Source: a bacterium (GTDB lineage: Bacteria > Electryoneota > RPQS01). Taken from it: a stretch of DNA of 39,418 bases. The notes below the pieces were generated by a model. That model saw only the letters and a program-made list of their open reading frames with translations. It was not told the origin of the DNA and ran no database searches. The stretch spans positions 1 to 39,418 of the forward strand of contig JAHJDG010000094.1 of assembly GCA_018812265.1 (NCBI GenBank). The letters run 5' to 3'. Within the stretch, counting starts at the first letter, position 1. Every line of letters begins with the position of its first letter. A program made the translations under genes and the position numbers. This document shows positions 31,630-39,418 of the stretch, one piece after another.

Positions 31630-32115
31630 CTATCGAACCGTCAACGTCACCCGCAGCGGCCGCTCTTCGGGAAAGAAACAAACCCGGTCGTCGCATGACT
31701 GAAACTCGACGCGACCTTTGATTGAGTACGTTCCGGATTTGACGTCTGCGCCGATAATCAACGGTATGTCAATCGTCACCGCTCCGTCATATACGAGCAG
31801 ATCTTCGCTCTCACCCTCCAGACGATGCCTTTTTCCGGACGGATAACGCGGAGCAAGAAAATACGCGATCTCCGTTGAATCAAGTTTCACTTCCAGGGGA
31901 ATGTAATACTCACTTGCAGCGGGATTCGCGTTCACGTGATAACCCGGTGTCACCTTCAGAGTGATTTGCGCCAGCGCCGTATCGCCGTGCACAGCGGCCA
32001 CCGTATCCGTCGGAGCCACGACCAGCGTCAGCGGATTCTCCTCGCGCGGTTGCGCTGCGAGCATTGTCGCAAACGACAGCAGCAGAACCGCCGCCAGACC
32101 CGAACCAAGTCTCAC
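31630..32115 (-). CDS. Periplasmic protein with DsbD N-terminal-like domain
   Basis: A 161-residue exported protein. A signal peptide (LAAVLLLSFATMLA, cleavage near LAA-QP) is followed by one immunoglobulin-like domain. ITLKVTPGYHVNANPA, PLEVKLDSTE, and the closing QSCDDRVCFFPEERPLRVTL match the N-terminal domain of DsbD, with the redox pair CDDRVC. The membrane and thioredoxin parts of DsbD are absent. The GTG start overlaps the DUF2892 gene stop as GTGA. A longer frame to 32373 runs antiparallel to nothing but lies inside the DUF2892 gene and is rejected. A role in periplasmic disulfide exchange is inferred. Confidence 0.75.
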   Translation of the reverse strand: MRLGSGLAAVLLLSFATMLAAQPREENPLTLVVAPTDTVAAVHGDTALAQITLKVTPGYHVNANPAASEYYIPLEVKLDSTEIAYFLAPRYPSGKRHRLEGESEDLLVYDGAVTIDIPLIIGADVKSGTYSIKGRVEFQSCDDRVCFFPEERPLRVTLTVR

Positions 32116-32318
32116 TTTGCAGGTTCTTCTTTTGTCGCGCGCTTGCACGTGGAAATTCCGAGGAGTGAATACAATCCGCAAAAACCGAAAATCGCGGTGA
32201 GCAGAGGGATCAGTCCCAGCAGTCCCCACCACGATTTGAACGCGGCTCCCAGTGCAAAAATCACCACCGCGATGATGATGCGAATGATTCTGTCCGCTGT
32301 TCCGACGTTGGCTTTCAT
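32112..32318 (-). CDS. Small DUF2892-family membrane protein
   Basis: A 68-residue protein MKANVGTADRIIRIIIAV followed by VIFALGAAFKSWWGLLGLIP and LLTAIFGFCGLYSLLGIST, two membrane helices and a CK-rich end. NVGTADRIIRIII is the DUF2892 signature, also found as the membrane part of YgaP-like rhodanese proteins. The second of two adjacent ATG codons is chosen from the family start; GGAGGA lies just upstream. It is the first gene of the insertion, following the sufC end after a 140-base gap with a hairpin element. Confidence 0.85.
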   Translation of the reverse strand: MKANVGTADRIIRIIIAVVIFALGAAFKSWWGLLGLIPLLTAIFGFCGLYSLLGISTCKRATKEEPAK

Positions 32319-32337
32319 CATTCCTCCCGAATTCAAT

Positions 32338-32370
32338 CTCCCCCCGTTTACGGGTAGACAGAGGGAGGGG
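32338..32370 (-). repeat. C-run/G-run hairpin element, copy 4 (partly degenerate)
   Basis: CCCCCCGT, TT, ACGGG, then TAGACAGAGGGAGGGG. The first half is identical to copy 1. It lies 20 bases upstream of the DUF2892 start on the minus strand. Confidence 0.65.
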
Positions 32371-32457
32371 CAATGGAGAAAACGGAGATTTCCAAAACGC
32401 GAAAAGCCAGAATGTCCTCCCTGCCCTTTTCAGCCTTTCAGCTTTTCAGATTTTTCT

Positions 32458-33204
32458 TCAGGCCGCCGCCTCTTCCTTCACCCAATCGTAGCCCTGATTC
32501 TCCAGATCGAGCGCCAGATTCTTGTCGCCGCTCTTGACGATCCGCCCATTCACGAGAACGTGCACGTAGTCGGGCACGATGTGATCGAGCAGCCGCTGAT
32601 AGTGGGTGATAACCAGCGCGCCGAACTCCGGGTCCCGCAGTTTGTTGAATCCCTTGCCGACGATCTTCAAAGCGTCAATATCAAGTCCCGAATCGGTCTC
32701 ATCCAAAACCGCCATCTCCGGCCGCAGCATTCCCATCTGCAGAATCTCGTTGCGCTTCTTCTCTCCGCCCGAAAATCCTTCGTTCAGGTAACGCTTGGCG
32801 AACTCCGGAGTGATGTCGAGCAGCTCCAGCCACGAATTGAGCTGAGAGTTGAACTCGGCGAAGCTCGGCGTCTTGCCGAATCGCTCGGTCAGAGCCATCC
32901 GCAAGAAGTTGTTGACCGACACGCCGTAGATCTCCTGTGGATATTGAAACGCCAGAAACAAGCCCGTCTTGGCCCGCTCGTCGGGTTCCTTCTCCAGCAG
33001 GCTCTCGCCTTTCCACAGGATATCGCCGCCCGTGACCTCGTAGCGGGGATGACCCATAATGGCCGAAGCCAGGGTGGACTTGCCGCTGCCGTTGGGCCCC
33101 ATGATAGCATGGACCTCTCCCACCGGAACGATCAGCGAGAGCCCCTTCAGAATCTCCTTGCCCTCCACCGCCACGTGGAGATCACGGATTTCCAGTCTAC
33201 TCAA
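32458..33204 (-). CDS. sufC: Fe-S cluster assembly ATPase SufC
   Basis: A 248-residue ABC-type ATPase that powers the SufBC2D scaffold. Walker A is GPNGSGKST (36-44), the Q loop Q87 (FLAFQYPQE), the signature FSGGEKKR (144-151) and Walker B with MAVLDETDSGLD (164-175), the last characteristic of SufC. The TTG start has GGAGG 5 bases upstream. It lies 18 bases after the Rrf2 regulator stop. Its partners sufB and sufD are about 4 kb downstream on the same strand. Confidence 0.97.
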   Translation of the reverse strand: MSRLEIRDLHVAVEGKEILKGLSLIVPVGEVHAIMGPNGSGKSTLASAIMGHPRYEVTGGDILWKGESLLEKEPDERAKTGLFLAFQYPQEIYGVSVNNFLRMALTERFGKTPSFAEFNSQLNSWLELLDITPEFAKRYLNEGFSGGEKKRNEILQMGMLRPEMAVLDETDSGLDIDALKIVGKGFNKLRDPEFGALVITHYQRLLDHIVPDYVHVLVNGRIVKSGDKNLALDLENQGYDWVKEEAAA

Positions 33205-33222
33205 GTCAACCTCCGTTGTCGT

Positions 33223-33720
33223 TCACTGCGCTCCCGAATTACCAACCGAGACCGACCGCATTTCCTTGGGTTGCTCCAGAGAGTCGGGTAGCTCACCGTA
33301 GGCTAACGGATGCGTCATGAGCTCCAACAGATCCGACAACGTCCGCGCGCGAAAGAAATCCTTGAGGTGGACTTCCGCGTGCCGCCAGAAAGCCCGGATC
33401 GAACAGCCCTGCGCCAGCGAACAGCAATTCGCGTCGTGCGCACACTGATTGAACTGGAGGCTGCCCTCAAACGTCTCGATCACGTCGAGCAGAACGATGT
33501 CCTCCGGCTTCTTCCCCAGAGTCACGCCGCCGCCTTTGCCGCGCTGGGTACGCAGCATTCCGTGGCTGGCCAGTTGAGCCACGATCTTCGTCAGAAAAAC
33601 CCGCGGAACCCGTTGTCGGTCGGCAATTTCGCGAGTCACCACTGCCCGCCCGCGAGCCTGATAGGTTGCCACATCCACCAGAACTCGGAGCGCATAATCA
33701 GCCTGAAGCGAAACCAGCAT
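33223..33720 (-). CDS. Rrf2-family Fe-S transcriptional regulator (IscR/SufR-like)
   Basis: A 165-residue Rrf2-type regulator. The winged helix is ADYALRVLVDVATYQARGR through the recognition helix VPRVFLTKIVAQLASHGM, with the wing RGKGGGVTLGK. A cysteine cluster C93, C99/C100, C106 (QCAHDANCCSLAQGC) should bind [2Fe-2S] as in IscR, letting it sense cluster status. As the first gene of the suf run it probably represses its own operon when clusters are abundant. AGGGA lies 9 bases upstream of the ATG. A long C-terminal tail follows the domain. Confidence 0.92.
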   Translation of the reverse strand: MLVSLQADYALRVLVDVATYQARGRAVVTREIADRQRVPRVFLTKIVAQLASHGMLRTQRGKGGGVTLGKKPEDIVLLDVIETFEGSLQFNQCAHDANCCSLAQGCSIRAFWRHAEVHLKDFFRARTLSDLLELMTHPLAYGELPDSLEQPKEMRSVSVGNSGAQ

Positions 33721-33757
33721 TTTGTAAATCCCTAAATCAGACCCACAATGTCAACTT

Positions 33758-33786
33758 AATATAGGAAATTAGCCCGTACAAGTCAA
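33758..33786 (-). promoter_or_regulatory. Sigma70-type promoter of the suf operon
   Basis: On the minus strand TTGACT, a 17-base spacer, TATATT. Transcription would begin near 33751, leaving a 30-base leader before the Rrf2 ATG. It is the best promoter match in the window. No clear Rrf2 dyad was recognised over it. Confidence 0.75.
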
Positions 33787-34309
33787 GTCCAATCTCAAGA
33801 CCTTTGGATAGCGGGGCTTATAATCTCAAGTGCCACGAAAGTTTGGCATGCCCGCAGTTTGTACCTTTCAGCACAAGGTTTTTCTGGATTTGAAAACTTG
33901 ACTGCCGCGCTAAACTTATCAACGCCTAAGAAATCCCGCTTGTTCCGCGGAGGAGTCACGAGGACAAAATAACTCAGGACTGTGACAGCGATGTCTTATG
34001 GCTGAGTTGTGGGTATCTGTAGAAAAAGGCTTAGAGAAATGCGAAAACAACCGCTGTTCGGCATGATCGGCTGATCCGAAGGGGAAAATCGGAGTTCCTT
34101 GGAACGTTTTTTCCTGGCGATATTTTGCCTGTGCAAAACGAATCACAGTAGTGGAAAGAACACACAATCAGAGAAATGCCCGTGCTATCCGGTCATGGTC
34201 TGTGTCGTCGTGATGTTGTGACCGGTTTTCATTGCTGCGGAACCGTTTTTGCACATGACGATGGATCGAGGCCGTAAATGCTGATGAATCCGATCCCATT
34301 CCAGGTCCG
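33787..34309. other. Gap of about 520 bases between suf promoter and nine-PAS gene
   Basis: This holds no supported gene. Short frames (for example 33919-34167 minus) have no ribosome site or homology. A hairpin pair with a T run is at 34075-34112. AGG precedes the nine-PAS ATG. No promoter for that gene was recognised. Confidence 0.5.
34075..34112 (+). terminator. Possible intrinsic terminator in the gap
   Basis: TCCGA/TCGGA (34075-34093) then GTTC-CTTG-GAAC and G, TTTTTT (34094-34112). If real it would end an unannotated small RNA or act as a leader attenuator 200 bases before the nine-PAS gene. Confidence 0.35.
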
Positions 34310-37300
34310 ATGAAGCCAGAGCTACCGCAGAAAAAGCCTGTTTCAGAGCTCTTGACCCATCGCCGCCGCCCGCGAACGATACAGCTTCTGGGCTACACCA
34401 TGCTGTGGACGGTGGTGGGGATGTTCTGCTATGAGGCCGCGCGTGAAGCGCTGCAACCCGGTCGGACAAGCTGGATGTTCCACGCCGCCACCATCGTTGT
34501 CGGCGGTATCGTCGCCACGTTGGCCGCTTATCTGGCCTATCGAGCCCACGACCGGGCGCGGAAGCGATACGAGCAGATGGTGGTCGAACATGAGAAAGCC
34601 GAAGCCTCGCTTCACCGCGCCCAACATGAACTTGCCAGCCGGACCCAAGACTACTCCGAACAGCTATCGAACATCAGCCAAGCCCTTGACCTTGACATTG
34701 AACAACGACAACGCCTGGAGACGGCGCTGCGGGAGAGTGAATCCCGCTTCCGGGAACTCACCGACCTGCTGCCGGTCATGGTATTCGAGTTGGACACCCA
34801 AGGCCGGCTTACCTTCGTCAACCGGACTGCCCTCGAAACGTTCGGCTACTCCGAGGAGGCCATCGAGCACGGTCTTTCGATCATCGAGCTGGTGGCTGAA
34901 AGCGACCGGGAACGAATCGCCGGAAATCTCGTCCGCATCATGCGCGGCGAGCCTCGCGAAGGTCTCCCCGAATACCGCGCCCGGAGGAAGGATGGCTCCG
35001 AGTTCGAGATGACCGTCGTCTCCGCCCCGATCCTGCAGGGGGATCGGTGGATCGGAGCCCGCGGCTTCGCCATAGACCTGACCGACCGTCGCAAGGCGGA
35101 AGCCGAACAACGTGAACACCTCGTTTTCCTCCAACGTCTGGTGGATGCGATTCCCAGCGCCGTCGCCTACAAAGATCTGGATGGCCGTTACCGGATCTGC
35201 AATCAGGCGTTCGCCTATCTGGCCGGCCGGCCCGGCAGTGAAATCATTGGAAAAACCGCCCATGAAGTAGCCCCTCCCGACGTCGCGGACTACTACGAAC
35301 GTCTGGACCGCGAAATTCTGGCGGGAAGCGACTCCGCCGTGTCTCGCGCTCAATACCATGAGACCTCCTTCGGCGGCCGGTGGTTCGTTTGCCACAAAGC
35401 CGCCGACCGGGATCAAAACGGCGATCCGCGCGGCATTATTACGGTGTTTGTTGACGTATCCGAGAGCAAACTCGTCGAAAACGAACTCCGTCGCTCCCAT
35501 GAACTACTGCGCCGTCTGATCGCAACCGCTCCCTTGCCGATCATCTCCCTCGATGCACAGGCCTGCGTGGCCGATCTCTGGAATCCCGCCGCCGAAAACA
35601 TGTTCGGCTGGCCCATCGGCAAGGTGCAGGGCCGGCTGTTGCCGATCGTCTCGGCTCGACAGCGCGAGGAATTCAACGAGCTGCTCCAGAAGTTACAGCA
35701 GGGCCGACATCTGGACGGAGTCGAAGCGGAACTGGACCGTTGGGACGGCGGTTCCGTGTCCTGCAGCATGTATGCGACGCCGACCCGCGACCCGGACGGA
35801 AACGTGACCGGATCCATTCTCATGCTGGTGGATCTGACCGAAGCCAAACGGGTCGAAGCCGCCTTGCGCGAGAGTGAAGAGCGCTTCCGCAGCCTGGCCG
35901 ACACCGCTCCCGTGTTGATGTGGATGGCCGGAGTCCATCGGCATTGCTTCTACTTCAACCGGATGTGGCTCCAGTTTTCCGGCCGCAGCATTCGCACCGA
36001 GTACGGCAAGGGCTGGCTGGGCGGCGTTCACCCTGAAGATCGCGAAAGTGTGCTGAACGTGTACGATCACGCCTTCGATGCGCGACGTCCGTTTATGACC
36101 GAGTTCCGGCTTCTCCATTCCGACAACACCTATCATTGGGTGTTGGATCGCGGCGTGCCCCGAACCACGCCCGACGGCAAGTTCACCGGCTTCATCGGCA
36201 CCTGCACCGACATCACCGACCTCAAGCGCGCCGAAGAAGCGCTCCGCGAAAGCGAAGAACGGTTCCGCGCCATCTTCCTCGCCGCCCGGGATCCGATTTT
36301 CATCAAAGACTGCAATCGTCGCTACGTCCATGTCAATCCCGCCACCGAACACAGCTTCAAGCGTCCCGCCGGCCGAATCCTCGGCCAGTTGGACGAGGAC
36401 TTGTCCGCGCCCGAAATCGCCGCCCAGACTCGCCAGGAAGATCAGCGAGTGCTGGCCGGCGAAACCATCGAATCGGAACTCAGCGAAGTCGTGGACGGCA
36501 CCCGCGTTACTCATCACGTGGTCAAGGTTCCGCTTTGCGACCGCACCGGCCGGATTACCGGCATTTGCGGCATTGCCCGCGACATCACCGACCGCAAACG
36601 CGCCGAGGCGGCGTTGCTGAAAAGCGAGGATAAATTCCGCTGCATCGTCGAAAACTTGAACGATGTGGTCATGCTCACCCGGCCGGACGGGAAGATCTCC
36701 TATCTCAGCCCCTCCTGCGAACGAATCCTCGGATACAAACCGGAAGATTTGGTGGGAAAACAGCCCTGGATCATTCACCCCGACGACTTGGAAAAGGTCC
36801 AGAACGCCCACCGTCAGGCGCTGCGGGGAAAACGGGAGTCGGAATTCGAATATCGCGTTCAAACCAAAACCGGCGAAACCAAGCTGGTTTCCCACTCCTG
36901 GGTGCCGATCCTGAAGGGTGACCAAGTTCAGCTCATCGTGAGCGTGATCACCGACGTCACCGATCGCCGCCGGGCCGAGACGGCATTGGCCGAAGAACGA
37001 CAGCTTTTCATCGCCGGACCCACCGTCGTATACAAATGGCATCCGAGGGAAGACCACTCGATCCAAGCGGATTACGTCTCCCCCAACGTGCGCGACGTAT
37101 TCGGCTGCGCTCCCGAGGACGTCATCAGCGGCGCCGTTCAATGGCTTGGCAGTATCCACCCCGACGACCGCGAGCGGGCGGAAGCCGAAACGATGGAAGC
37201 CATCGAGAACGGTGTGCCAGTCTGGCACCAGCAGTACCGTCTCCGTCATGCCGACGGCAGCTATCGCTGGATTCACGACACCACCGTTGCCAATTGCGAC

Positions 37301-38266
37301 GCCAACGGAGTGATCACTCACTTCAGCGGCTACATGCTCGACGTCACCGCCCAGCATGAGTCCGAGCGGACCCTCCAGGAGGAGCGGCGGTTGTTCGTGG
37401 CCGGCCCGGTCGTGGTCTTTCGCTGGCGGGTGACTCCCGACGGAGTGAAGACCGACTACGTTTCCCCCAACGTCGAACGAATCTTCGGCGGCCAACCCGA
37501 TGACTTCATATCGGGTCGGGTGGACGTGTGTTCCCTCATCCATCCCGATGATCTCGCCCGGGTCGTCGAGGTGAAGAGTCGCTGCCTCGCGAGCCTCGTC
37601 ACTCATTTCGATCTGGAGTATCGCATCCGCGGCGGAAACGGCCATTGGCGCTGGATTCGCGAGTACAGCGTCATCCATCACGATCAAACCGGCTCGGTAC
37701 AATACGTCAACAGCTATTGCCTTGACGTGACCGATCCCCTTAGGGTTCGACAGTTATTGCGCGAAAGTGAAAGGTGCTATCGAATGCTCGCCGAACGAAC
37801 CAAAGAAATCCTGTGGACGGCGGACGCCAATCTGCGCTTCACCTACATCAATCATAACGTGCAGGACGCGCTCGGATACACGCCCGAAGAAATCTGCCGC
37901 CTGACGATCAAGGACATTCTCACTCCCGACTCCTTCCGGCAGTCGCTCGAGTTGCTCGCCGAAGCCCGGCGTTGTTTTAAGGCCGGACTGGCCGATGAAA
38001 ATTCATCGTGGAACCTGCAGGTGGAGCTCGTCGGCAAAGACGGCTCCCTGCAACGGGCCGACGTCACCTGTGGTGCCGTGGCGGATCAGCACGGCGAGAT
38101 CACCAAGATCGTCGGCATCACCACCCTGACGCAAACCTCGTCTCCCGACCGGCCGGCCGTGTCCGGCCGCGCCGTGCCGCACCACGAACTGGAGCATCTC
38201 TATCACGAAATGGAGGATCGCGTCGAGTCCATCCGCCGCATCTCGCACCACGAGGTCGGGCCATAG
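34310..38266 (+). CDS. Membrane-anchored protein with nine PAS domains and no output domain
   Basis: A 1318-residue protein. Two membrane helices (about 25-43 and 57-78) precede a coiled coil (about 80-147). Nine PAS domains follow, with closers LTDRRKAEAE, VSESKLVENE, LTEAKRVEAA, ITDLKRAEEA, ITDRKRAEAA, VTDRRRAETA, VTAQHESERT, VTDPLRVRQL and ITTLTQTSSP. Openers include RFRELTDLLPVMVFELD, RFRSLADTAPVLMWMAG, RFRAIFLAARDPIFIKD and CYRMLAERTKEILWTAD. The protein ends in a short coiled tail (HELEHLYHEMEDRVESIRRI). No HisKA, HATPase, GGDEF, EAL or MCP domain is present, and a terminator follows, so the end is natural. It would need a partner to transmit a signal. Confidence 0.9.
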   Translation: MKPELPQKKPVSELLTHRRRPRTIQLLGYTMLWTVVGMFCYEAAREALQPGRTSWMFHAATIVVGGIVATLAAYLAYRAHDRARKRYEQMVVEHEKAEASLHRAQHELASRTQDYSEQLSNISQALDLDIEQRQRLETALRESESRFRELTDLLPVMVFELDTQGRLTFVNRTALETFGYSEEAIEHGLSIIELVAESDRERIAGNLVRIMRGEPREGLPEYRARRKDGSEFEMTVVSAPILQGDRWIGARGFAIDLTDRRKAEAEQREHLVFLQRLVDAIPSAVAYKDLDGRYRICNQAFAYLAGRPGSEIIGKTAHEVAPPDVADYYERLDREILAGSDSAVSRAQYHETSFGGRWFVCHKAADRDQNGDPRGIITVFVDVSESKLVENELRRSHELLRRLIATAPLPIISLDAQACVADLWNPAAENMFGWPIGKVQGRLLPIVSARQREEFNELLQKLQQGRHLDGVEAELDRWDGGSVSCSMYATPTRDPDGNVTGSILMLVDLTEAKRVEAALRESEERFRSLADTAPVLMWMAGVHRHCFYFNRMWLQFSGRSIRTEYGKGWLGGVHPEDRESVLNVYDHAFDARRPFMTEFRLLHSDNTYHWVLDRGVPRTTPDGKFTGFIGTCTDITDLKRAEEALRESEERFRAIFLAARDPIFIKDCNRRYVHVNPATEHSFKRPAGRILGQLDEDLSAPEIAAQTRQEDQRVLAGETIESELSEVVDGTRVTHHVVKVPLCDRTGRITGICGIARDITDRKRAEAALLKSEDKFRCIVENLNDVVMLTRPDGKISYLSPSCERILGYKPEDLVGKQPWIIHPDDLEKVQNAHRQALRGKRESEFEYRVQTKTGETKLVSHSWVPILKGDQVQLIVSVITDVTDRRRAETALAEERQLFIAGPTVVYKWHPREDHSIQADYVSPNVRDVFGCAPEDVISGAVQWLGSIHPDDRERAEAETMEAIENGVPVWHQQYRLRHADGSYRWIHDTTVANCDANGVITHFSGYMLDVTAQHESERTLQEERRLFVAGPVVVFRWRVTPDGVKTDYVSPNVERIFGGQPDDFISGRVDVCSLIHPDDLARVVEVKSRCLASLVTHFDLEYRIRGGNGHWRWIREYSVIHHDQTGSVQYVNSYCLDVTDPLRVRQLLRESERCYRMLAERTKEILWTADANLRFTYINHNVQDALGYTPEEICRLTIKDILTPDSFRQSLELLAEARRCFKAGLADENSSWNLQVELVGKDGSLQRADVTCGAVADQHGEITKIVGITTLTQTSSPDRPAVSGRAVPHHELEHLYHEMEDRVESIRRISHHEVGP

Positions 38267-38289
38267 TCGCCACCAACGTACCGAAACGG

Positions 38290-38321
38290 AAAACCCGACA
38301 CATCCGTGCCGGGTTTTATTT
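38290..38321 (+). terminator. Intrinsic terminator of the nine-PAS gene
   Basis: AAAACCCG, 12-base loop, CGGGTTTT, then ATTT. It is 24 bases past the stop and shows that the nine-PAS gene ends here. Confidence 0.85.
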
Positions 38322-38393
38322 GGCAAACCGTAGAGCTGTTTCAGAATAACCGCCGAGCGGAGTTACGCACGAATTAAACGATGCCAACTTCCA

Positions 38394-38421
38394 CCCGGTG
38401 GTGACTCTCCAGAGTCACCCC
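38394..38421. repeat. 28-base palindromic repeat element, copy 2
   Basis: Identical over 28 bases to 14301-14328, with the core GGTGACTCT-CC-AGAGTCACC. It sits in the convergent gap between the nine-PAS gene and the unknown gene. Confidence 0.85.
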
Positions 38422-38454
38422 TCAACAGCCCGACCGATCCGCTCGCAGACATGG

Positions 38455-39418
38455 CTACGCGAAATACCCCAAGAGCGTCCGTAACCGTTCGAGTTGATAC
38501 TCCGAGATCGCCGCGATGTCTTCGATCTGATGAAAGCCGTTGTGCGCCGCCGTCGCCATCCGTCCCCGCTCCGGCCGCGTGAGTTTCGGATTCATGAGCA
38601 GACCGACCACCCGCATTACGTACAGCCATTCGGTGAGTCGCTCGAAGCTCTCGCGGTGAAACCAAACGATCCCGCCGTATTCATTGCACCCGATCACGCG
38701 CTGTACGATCCCCTCTTCCAGCAGCTTGGCCATGCCCAAATAGCGCCGCCGTTGATCGAAAGTCATGGCGATCCGCCGGTGGGCCGTCAGCCCGCGCACC
38801 CACTCGACTTCCAGCCATGCTTCTCCGTTGTCGGCTCCTAATGCACGAAACGTTTCGTGCAAAACATCCAAGAGCAACCAATCGTCGAGCCGATCCGCGG
38901 CAATGGAATCCCCGTTCTCGGTGTGGAGTTGTCCCGCCGCCCAGATCGTCAGCCATCCCGCCAGCACTCTCCAGAGTGGCTCGCTTAAACTGCGACGGGC
39001 GGGAAGCGCGCGAAGCAGTCGTTGCCGCGCCGCCACGGCGTCCTTGCTGCGACCCCACGTGATCCATTTGCCCGCCGCCGGAAGCGCCAGCACCGCGTTC
39101 GCCGCCGCCTGAAAATCGCCGAGCGCTCCCCCGACCGCGCGATTGCCGTGTCCGAACCGTTTGGCTTGTTCGAGGAACGGCTTCGCACGGGCGGCGAATT
39201 GCGCCACGGCCGCCGCCTCCGCCTCGCCCGCCCGCTTCCGCGAGGATGCCGGCGGCGGCGCCGACTCCTCGATTAGCTCGCGAAGATGCGCCGGGCTGGC
39301 GAAGCGGTGAAACGCTTCGATCACCGGCCCGTAGTGGACTCGCTTGAACTCCCGGTCGAGCGAAGGAACGCCTCGTCCGCCAAGCGATTCGCACAGCCGC
39401 GACCACCGTTTCTCCGCG
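38455..39418 (-). CDS. Unknown protein, C-terminal part (5' end outside window)
   Basis: The frame is open to the window edge, so the GTG at 39324 need not be the start; upstream codons read WSRLCESLGGRGVPSLDREF. About 320 residues are visible. The first half is Ala/Arg-rich and helical (AEAAAVAQFAARAKPFLEQA). The second half is mixed (GKWITWGRSKDAVAARQRLL, LTIWAAGQLHTENGDSIAAD, CNEYGGIVWFHRESFERLTE) and ends EYQLERLRTLLGYFA. No signal peptide, membrane helix or known motif is seen. It has regular codon use. I do not recognise the family. Confidence 0.7.
   Translation of the reverse strand, partial: AEKRWSRLCESLGGRGVPSLDREFKRVHYGPVIEAFHRFASPAHLRELIEESAPPPASSRKRAGEAEAAAVAQFAARAKPFLEQAKRFGHGNRAVGGALGDFQAAANAVLALPAAGKWITWGRSKDAVAARQRLLRALPARRSLSEPLWRVLAGWLTIWAAGQLHTENGDSIAADRLDDWLLLDVLHETFRALGADNGEAWLEVEWVRGLTAHRRIAMTFDQRRRYLGMAKLLEEGIVQRVIGCNEYGGIVWFHRESFERLTEWLYVMRVVGLLMNPKLTRPERGRMATAAHNGFHQIEDIAAISEYQLERLRTLLGYFA

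Noticed and set aside
33919-34167. 82-codon minus-strand frame upstream of the suf promoter
   Set aside because: No ribosome site, no homology, unusual composition; left as non-coding.
35693-37702. 669-codon minus-strand frame opposite the nine-PAS gene
   Set aside because: Antisense of PAS coding sequence; composition is a codon-bias by-product.
1-39418. CRISPR array, tRNA or rRNA genes, transposase or integrase
   Set aside because: Looked for and not recognised; the repeats seen are short, irregularly placed hairpins and heptamers without spacers.

Overview
The window looks like chromosomal DNA of a GC-rich, Gram-negative, probably free-living bacterium of the FCB supergroup or a related candidate phylum. 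The evidence is two secreted proteins with a PNPFNS C-terminal sorting-type domain, a lipobox lipoprotein, LPS-type glycosyltransferases, a flagellar rod gene behind a sigma54-like promoter, and a full SUF iron-sulfur system. I cannot assign a species. No rRNA, tRNA, CRISPR array, integrase or insertion sequence was recognised.

Layout. 1-1645 (+): the 3' part of lon, then engB, ending at convergent hairpins. 1814-11495 (-): two secreted cell-surface proteins with sorting tails (11495 to 7470), pdxS and pdxT (vitamin B6 synthesis), an AT-rich type II-like restriction-modification pair, a HAD phosphatase and a beta-propeller lipoprotein. 11785-14151 (+): a membrane PAS-receiver protein without a kinase domain. 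14432-14866 (-): a lone flgB with a sigma54-like promoter and an intrinsic terminator. 15089-19003 (-): a very large secreted protein with three Ig-like plus lamin-tail modules, preceded by a leader that can fold in two ways. 19351-21627 (-): two tandem TyrA-family proteins, the upstream one degenerate. 21887-23521 (+): a GAF-PAS-HisKA sensor broken by an in-frame TGA and lacking an ATPase domain, then a stand-alone receiver. 23631-33720 (-): the SUF locus, rrf2-sufC, then six envelope-related genes, then sufB-sufD-Rieske-sufS-sufU. 34310-38266 (+): a membrane protein with nine PAS domains and no output domain. 38455-39418 (-): the C-terminal part of an unknown protein.

How the genes fit together. 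The SUF genes form one co-oriented run led by an Rrf2-type repressor with a good promoter. They would build Fe-S clusters under self-regulation: SufS and SufU mobilise sulfur, SufBCD is the scaffold, and the Rieske ferredoxin may supply electrons. The run is split by three glycosyltransferases, a DUF6064 membrane protein, a DsbD-N-like periplasmic protein and a DUF2892 protein. Three signalling loci share a theme: many sensory PAS/GAF domains, and no complete histidine kinase anywhere in the window.

Between the genes lie three families of short repeats: C-run/G-run hairpins 20-35 bases upstream of start codons, heptamer (GGATGAR)n tracts at gene 3' ends that supply the last codons of two proteins, and a 28-base palindromic element present in two convergent gaps. 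These repeats, the split SUF operon, the orphan flgB, the kinase-less sensors and the two-state leader are the most interesting observations. I did not identify a complete, clearly new defence or biosynthetic system.
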